7,893 nucleotides of DNA. It comes from JAYGED01 sp046582565. Lineage in GTDB: Bacteria > Pseudomonadota > Alphaproteobacteria > JAAXGF01. The stretch covers positions 1 to 7,893 of the forward strand of contig JAYGED010000041.1 of NCBI GenBank assembly GCA_046582565.1, written 5' to 3'. The notes beneath the pieces are model-generated. The model was not told the origin of the DNA, searched no databases, and was given only the letters and a program-made list of their open reading frames with translations. The position numbers and the translations under genes are program-made. Each line of letters opens with the position of its first letter. Position 1 is the stretch's first letter. This document shows, piece by piece, positions 7,876-7,893 of the stretch.

Positions 7876-7893
7876 AGATCGGAAGAGCACACG
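7876..7893 (+). other. Illumina TruSeq adapter remnant (not genomic)
   Basis: The last 18 bases, AGATCGGAAGAGCACACG, are identical to the start of the standard Illumina TruSeq Read 1 3' adapter, including the A left by T/A ligation. Genomic sequence therefore ends at about 7875, two bases into a purF codon. The reverse strand of this stretch reads out as MCSSDL, a common signature of adapter contamination in predicted proteins. It should be trimmed, and it creates a false end to PurF and a spurious minus-strand reading frame. Confidence 0.96.

Noticed and set aside
7079..7876. 265-codon minus-strand open frame opposite purF
   Set aside because: It is fully antisense to conserved PurF sequence, with low-complexity His/Ala/Asp/Gly composition. 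No motif or ribosome site supports it.
7704..7892. Small minus-strand protein beginning MCSSDL
   Set aside because: Its first six residues are encoded by the Illumina adapter, and the rest is antisense to purF.
1..7893. An undescribed defence, mobile or CRISPR-type system
   Set aside because: Every base up to 7875 except a 3-base gap is covered by recognisable housekeeping genes or the exporter. I saw no direct repeats, terminal inverted repeats, transposase, RNA gene or defence-type domain.

Overview
The window is a compact stretch of chromosomal housekeeping genes, all on the + strand, most likely from an alphaproteobacterium. The evidence is the gene order dnaB-alr-(exporter)-radA-cvpA-purF, whose core I know from alphaproteobacterial genomes, together with the GC-rich composition and the style of the DnaB, RadA and PurF sequences. 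It looks like a contig or contig fragment from a short-read assembly. The left edge cuts into dnaB. The right edge cuts into purF, and its last 18 bases are an exact Illumina TruSeq adapter rather than genome.

Layout: 1-1029 is the C-terminal helicase part of DnaB. 1016-2119 is alanine racemase, Alr. 2116-4605 is a 12-TM RND/MMPL-type exporter of unknown substrate. 4605-5978 is the DNA repair ATPase RadA. 5982-6665 is the CvpA-family membrane protein. 6662-7875 is PurF, amidophosphoribosyltransferase, without its C-terminus. 7876-7893 is adapter. No stretch without a gene exceeds 3 bases.

The genes overlap by 14, 4, 1 and 4 bases, and the only gap is 3 bases (radA/cvpA). This points to one polycistronic unit with heavy translational coupling. 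There is no intergenic room for a promoter or terminator, so any internal promoter must lie inside coding sequence. In function the run mixes replication (DnaB), cell-wall D-alanine supply (Alr), recombination and repair (RadA) and the first step of purine synthesis (PurF, with CvpA as its usual partner gene). This is a conserved neighbourhood rather than one pathway.

The least ordinary gene is the exporter between alr and radA. It is fused into the operon at both ends, is lower in GC than its neighbours in the lines I counted, and lacks the usual membrane aspartate in its first half while keeping it in its second. I see no mobile element, CRISPR array, RNA gene or evident undescribed multi-gene system.
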